Source: Pelomonas sp. KK5
GTDB taxonomy: Bacteria > Pseudomonadota > Gammaproteobacteria > Burkholderiales > Burkholderiaceae_C
NCBI RefSeq assembly: GCF_001984095.1
Contig: NZ_LYVQ01000013.1
Location: forward strand, 1-48,887
Direction: 5' to 3'
DNA: 48,887 nt
Positions 48,382-48,887 of this stretch are shown here, in pieces. The stretch's first letter is position 1. The number at the start of each line of letters is the position of its first letter. Under the pieces are notes generated by a model. That model was not told the origin of the DNA and did not search any database. It saw nothing but the letters and a program-made list of their open reading frames with translations. The translations under genes were made by a program, and so were the position numbers.

Positions 48382-48887
48382 GCGATGGCTCCGGAGGCGA
48401 TGTGTGCCAGCGCCGTCTGGATCAGGCGCCGGGCCGATGCGTGGTGTTTCAGGCCGAGCTCCCGCCGCGCCTCGGCAGTACCCTCGGCACAGGTGCGCGC
48501 GTAGCTGCCCTCGAGCAGGATGCCCAGCTTGTAGCCCGCCAGGGCCACGTACCAGGGCAGCCGCGACAGGTCGCGCGGGCTGCGCTCGCCGTAGTGCGCG
48601 CTCAGTTCCGCGGTGGAAGGGAAGCCGTCCCAGGGCTCGACATGGATGGTGCCGGCGCCGCGCCCGCTGGCATCGGGCCAGGTGGCGATCAGCCAGCCGA
48701 GGTCCAGCAGCGGGTCGCCGACGGTGGCGAGCTCCCAGTCGATGATGGCGGCGACCGCCGGCGCGTCGAAGCGGAACATCAGGTTCGACAGATGAAAGTC
48801 GCCGTGCAGCAGGCCGGCTGGGCTCGGCTCGGGCCGATGGGCCTCCAGCCAGGCGCCCAGCGCCTCCCCACCGGGGAGCCCTGCCAC
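48378..48887 (-). CDS. APH-family phosphotransferase, 5' part missing
   Basis: The visible 169 residues are the C-terminal half of an aminoglycoside-phosphotransferase-fold protein. LLHGDFHLSNLMF near visible residue 26 is the catalytic loop, and AAIIDWELATVGDPLLDLGW near 45 is the metal-binding segment. The pattern HGDxHxxN plus IDWELATVGDPLxDLGW is that of the ACAD10/11-like kinases that phosphorylate 4-hydroxyacyl-CoA in bacterial and mammalian beta-oxidation. The gene starts beyond the right edge. Its stop overlaps the SDR start. A role in processing 4-hydroxy acids would suit the dehydrogenase-rich surroundings but is inference. Confidence 0.85.
   Translation of the reverse strand: MAGLPGGEALGAWLEAHRPEPSPAGLLHGDFHLSNLMFRFDAPAVAAIIDWELATVGDPLLDLGWLIATWPDASGRGAGTIHVEPWDGFPSTAELSAHYGERSPRDLSRLPWYVALAGYKLGILLEGSYARTCAEGTAEARRELGLKHHASARRLIQTALAHIASGAIA

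Noticed and set aside
1-48887. CRISPR arrays, tRNA genes, prophage or transposase genes
   Set aside because: No regularly spaced repeats, no tRNA-like cloverleaf noticed, and no transposase, integrase or phage protein among the real frames.

Overview
The window is GC-rich and gene-dense. It reads as chromosome of a betaproteobacterium of the order Burkholderiales (Comamonadaceae / Rubrivivax-Leptothrix type). The indications are the codon usage, many LysR/IclR/AraC/TetR regulators, an E. coli-type LexA box, an S1/P1 nuclease-phosphatase protein and a dispersed CCGTTCGGCCTGAG-type inverted repeat. This placement is inference: there is no rRNA or other marker gene. No tRNA, CRISPR array, insertion sequence, integrase or origin was seen.

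Layout. (1) 1-5179: a low-coding left flank with two GC-rich hairpins, an orphan conserved small protein (796-1179), a two-domain S1/P1 nuclease plus class A acid phosphatase (minus strand), a 92-aa protein under a near-perfect SOS box with its own terminator, a 95-aa hypothetical, and what looks like a decayed glutaredoxin. (2) 5180-15393: a YahK-type zinc alcohol dehydrogenase, a LysR gene divergent from a 1162-aa indolepyruvate:ferredoxin oxidoreductase-type protein, two SDRs (one without the SDR catalytic residues), a small conserved protein, and an NmrA-type oxidoreductase divergent from a second LysR with a clear palindromic operator. (3) 15414-17355 (minus): ferredoxin, SDR and VOC extradiol dioxygenase, divergent from an IclR gene at 17545. 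(4) 18507-29655 (plus): amidohydrolase, two overlapping acyl-CoA dehydrogenase-like proteins, an enoyl-CoA hydratase-like protein, a third acyl-CoA dehydrogenase, an APH/EcKL-like kinase, an SDR, a KstD-like flavoprotein and a tannase/feruloyl-esterase lipoprotein; an AraC gene follows convergently. (5) 30833-43684 (plus): a tightly packed operon with a class D flavin monooxygenase, TetR, phytoene-desaturase-like flavoprotein, MFS, cytochrome P450, SnoaL-like protein, flavin reductase fused to a MarR-like domain, second SnoaL-like protein, GST, limonene-epoxide-hydrolase-like protein, a 344-aa protein of unknown function, SDR, second MFS, and a TetR. (6) 43674-48887 (minus): BDH2-like SDR, AraC, MFS; then EamA transporter, SDR and a phosphotransferase cut by the window edge.

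Regions 3-6 together read as a large catabolic island for a hydrophobic, probably alicyclic, terpenoid, steroid-like or aromatic compound. Uptake would be by MFS carriers. Oxygenation would be by the P450 (with the 3Fe-4S-type ferredoxin as a possible donor) and by the two-component flavin monooxygenase. Epoxide opening or isomerisation would be by the LEH-like and SnoaL-like proteins, alcohol oxidation by several SDRs, ring desaturation by the KstD-like and CrtI-like flavoproteins, extradiol ring cleavage by the VOC enzyme, and CoA-ester beta-oxidation by the dehydrogenases and the hydratase-like protein. No acyl-CoA ligase, thiolase or ferredoxin reductase lies in the window, so the pathway is incomplete here and the substrate cannot be read from sequence alone.
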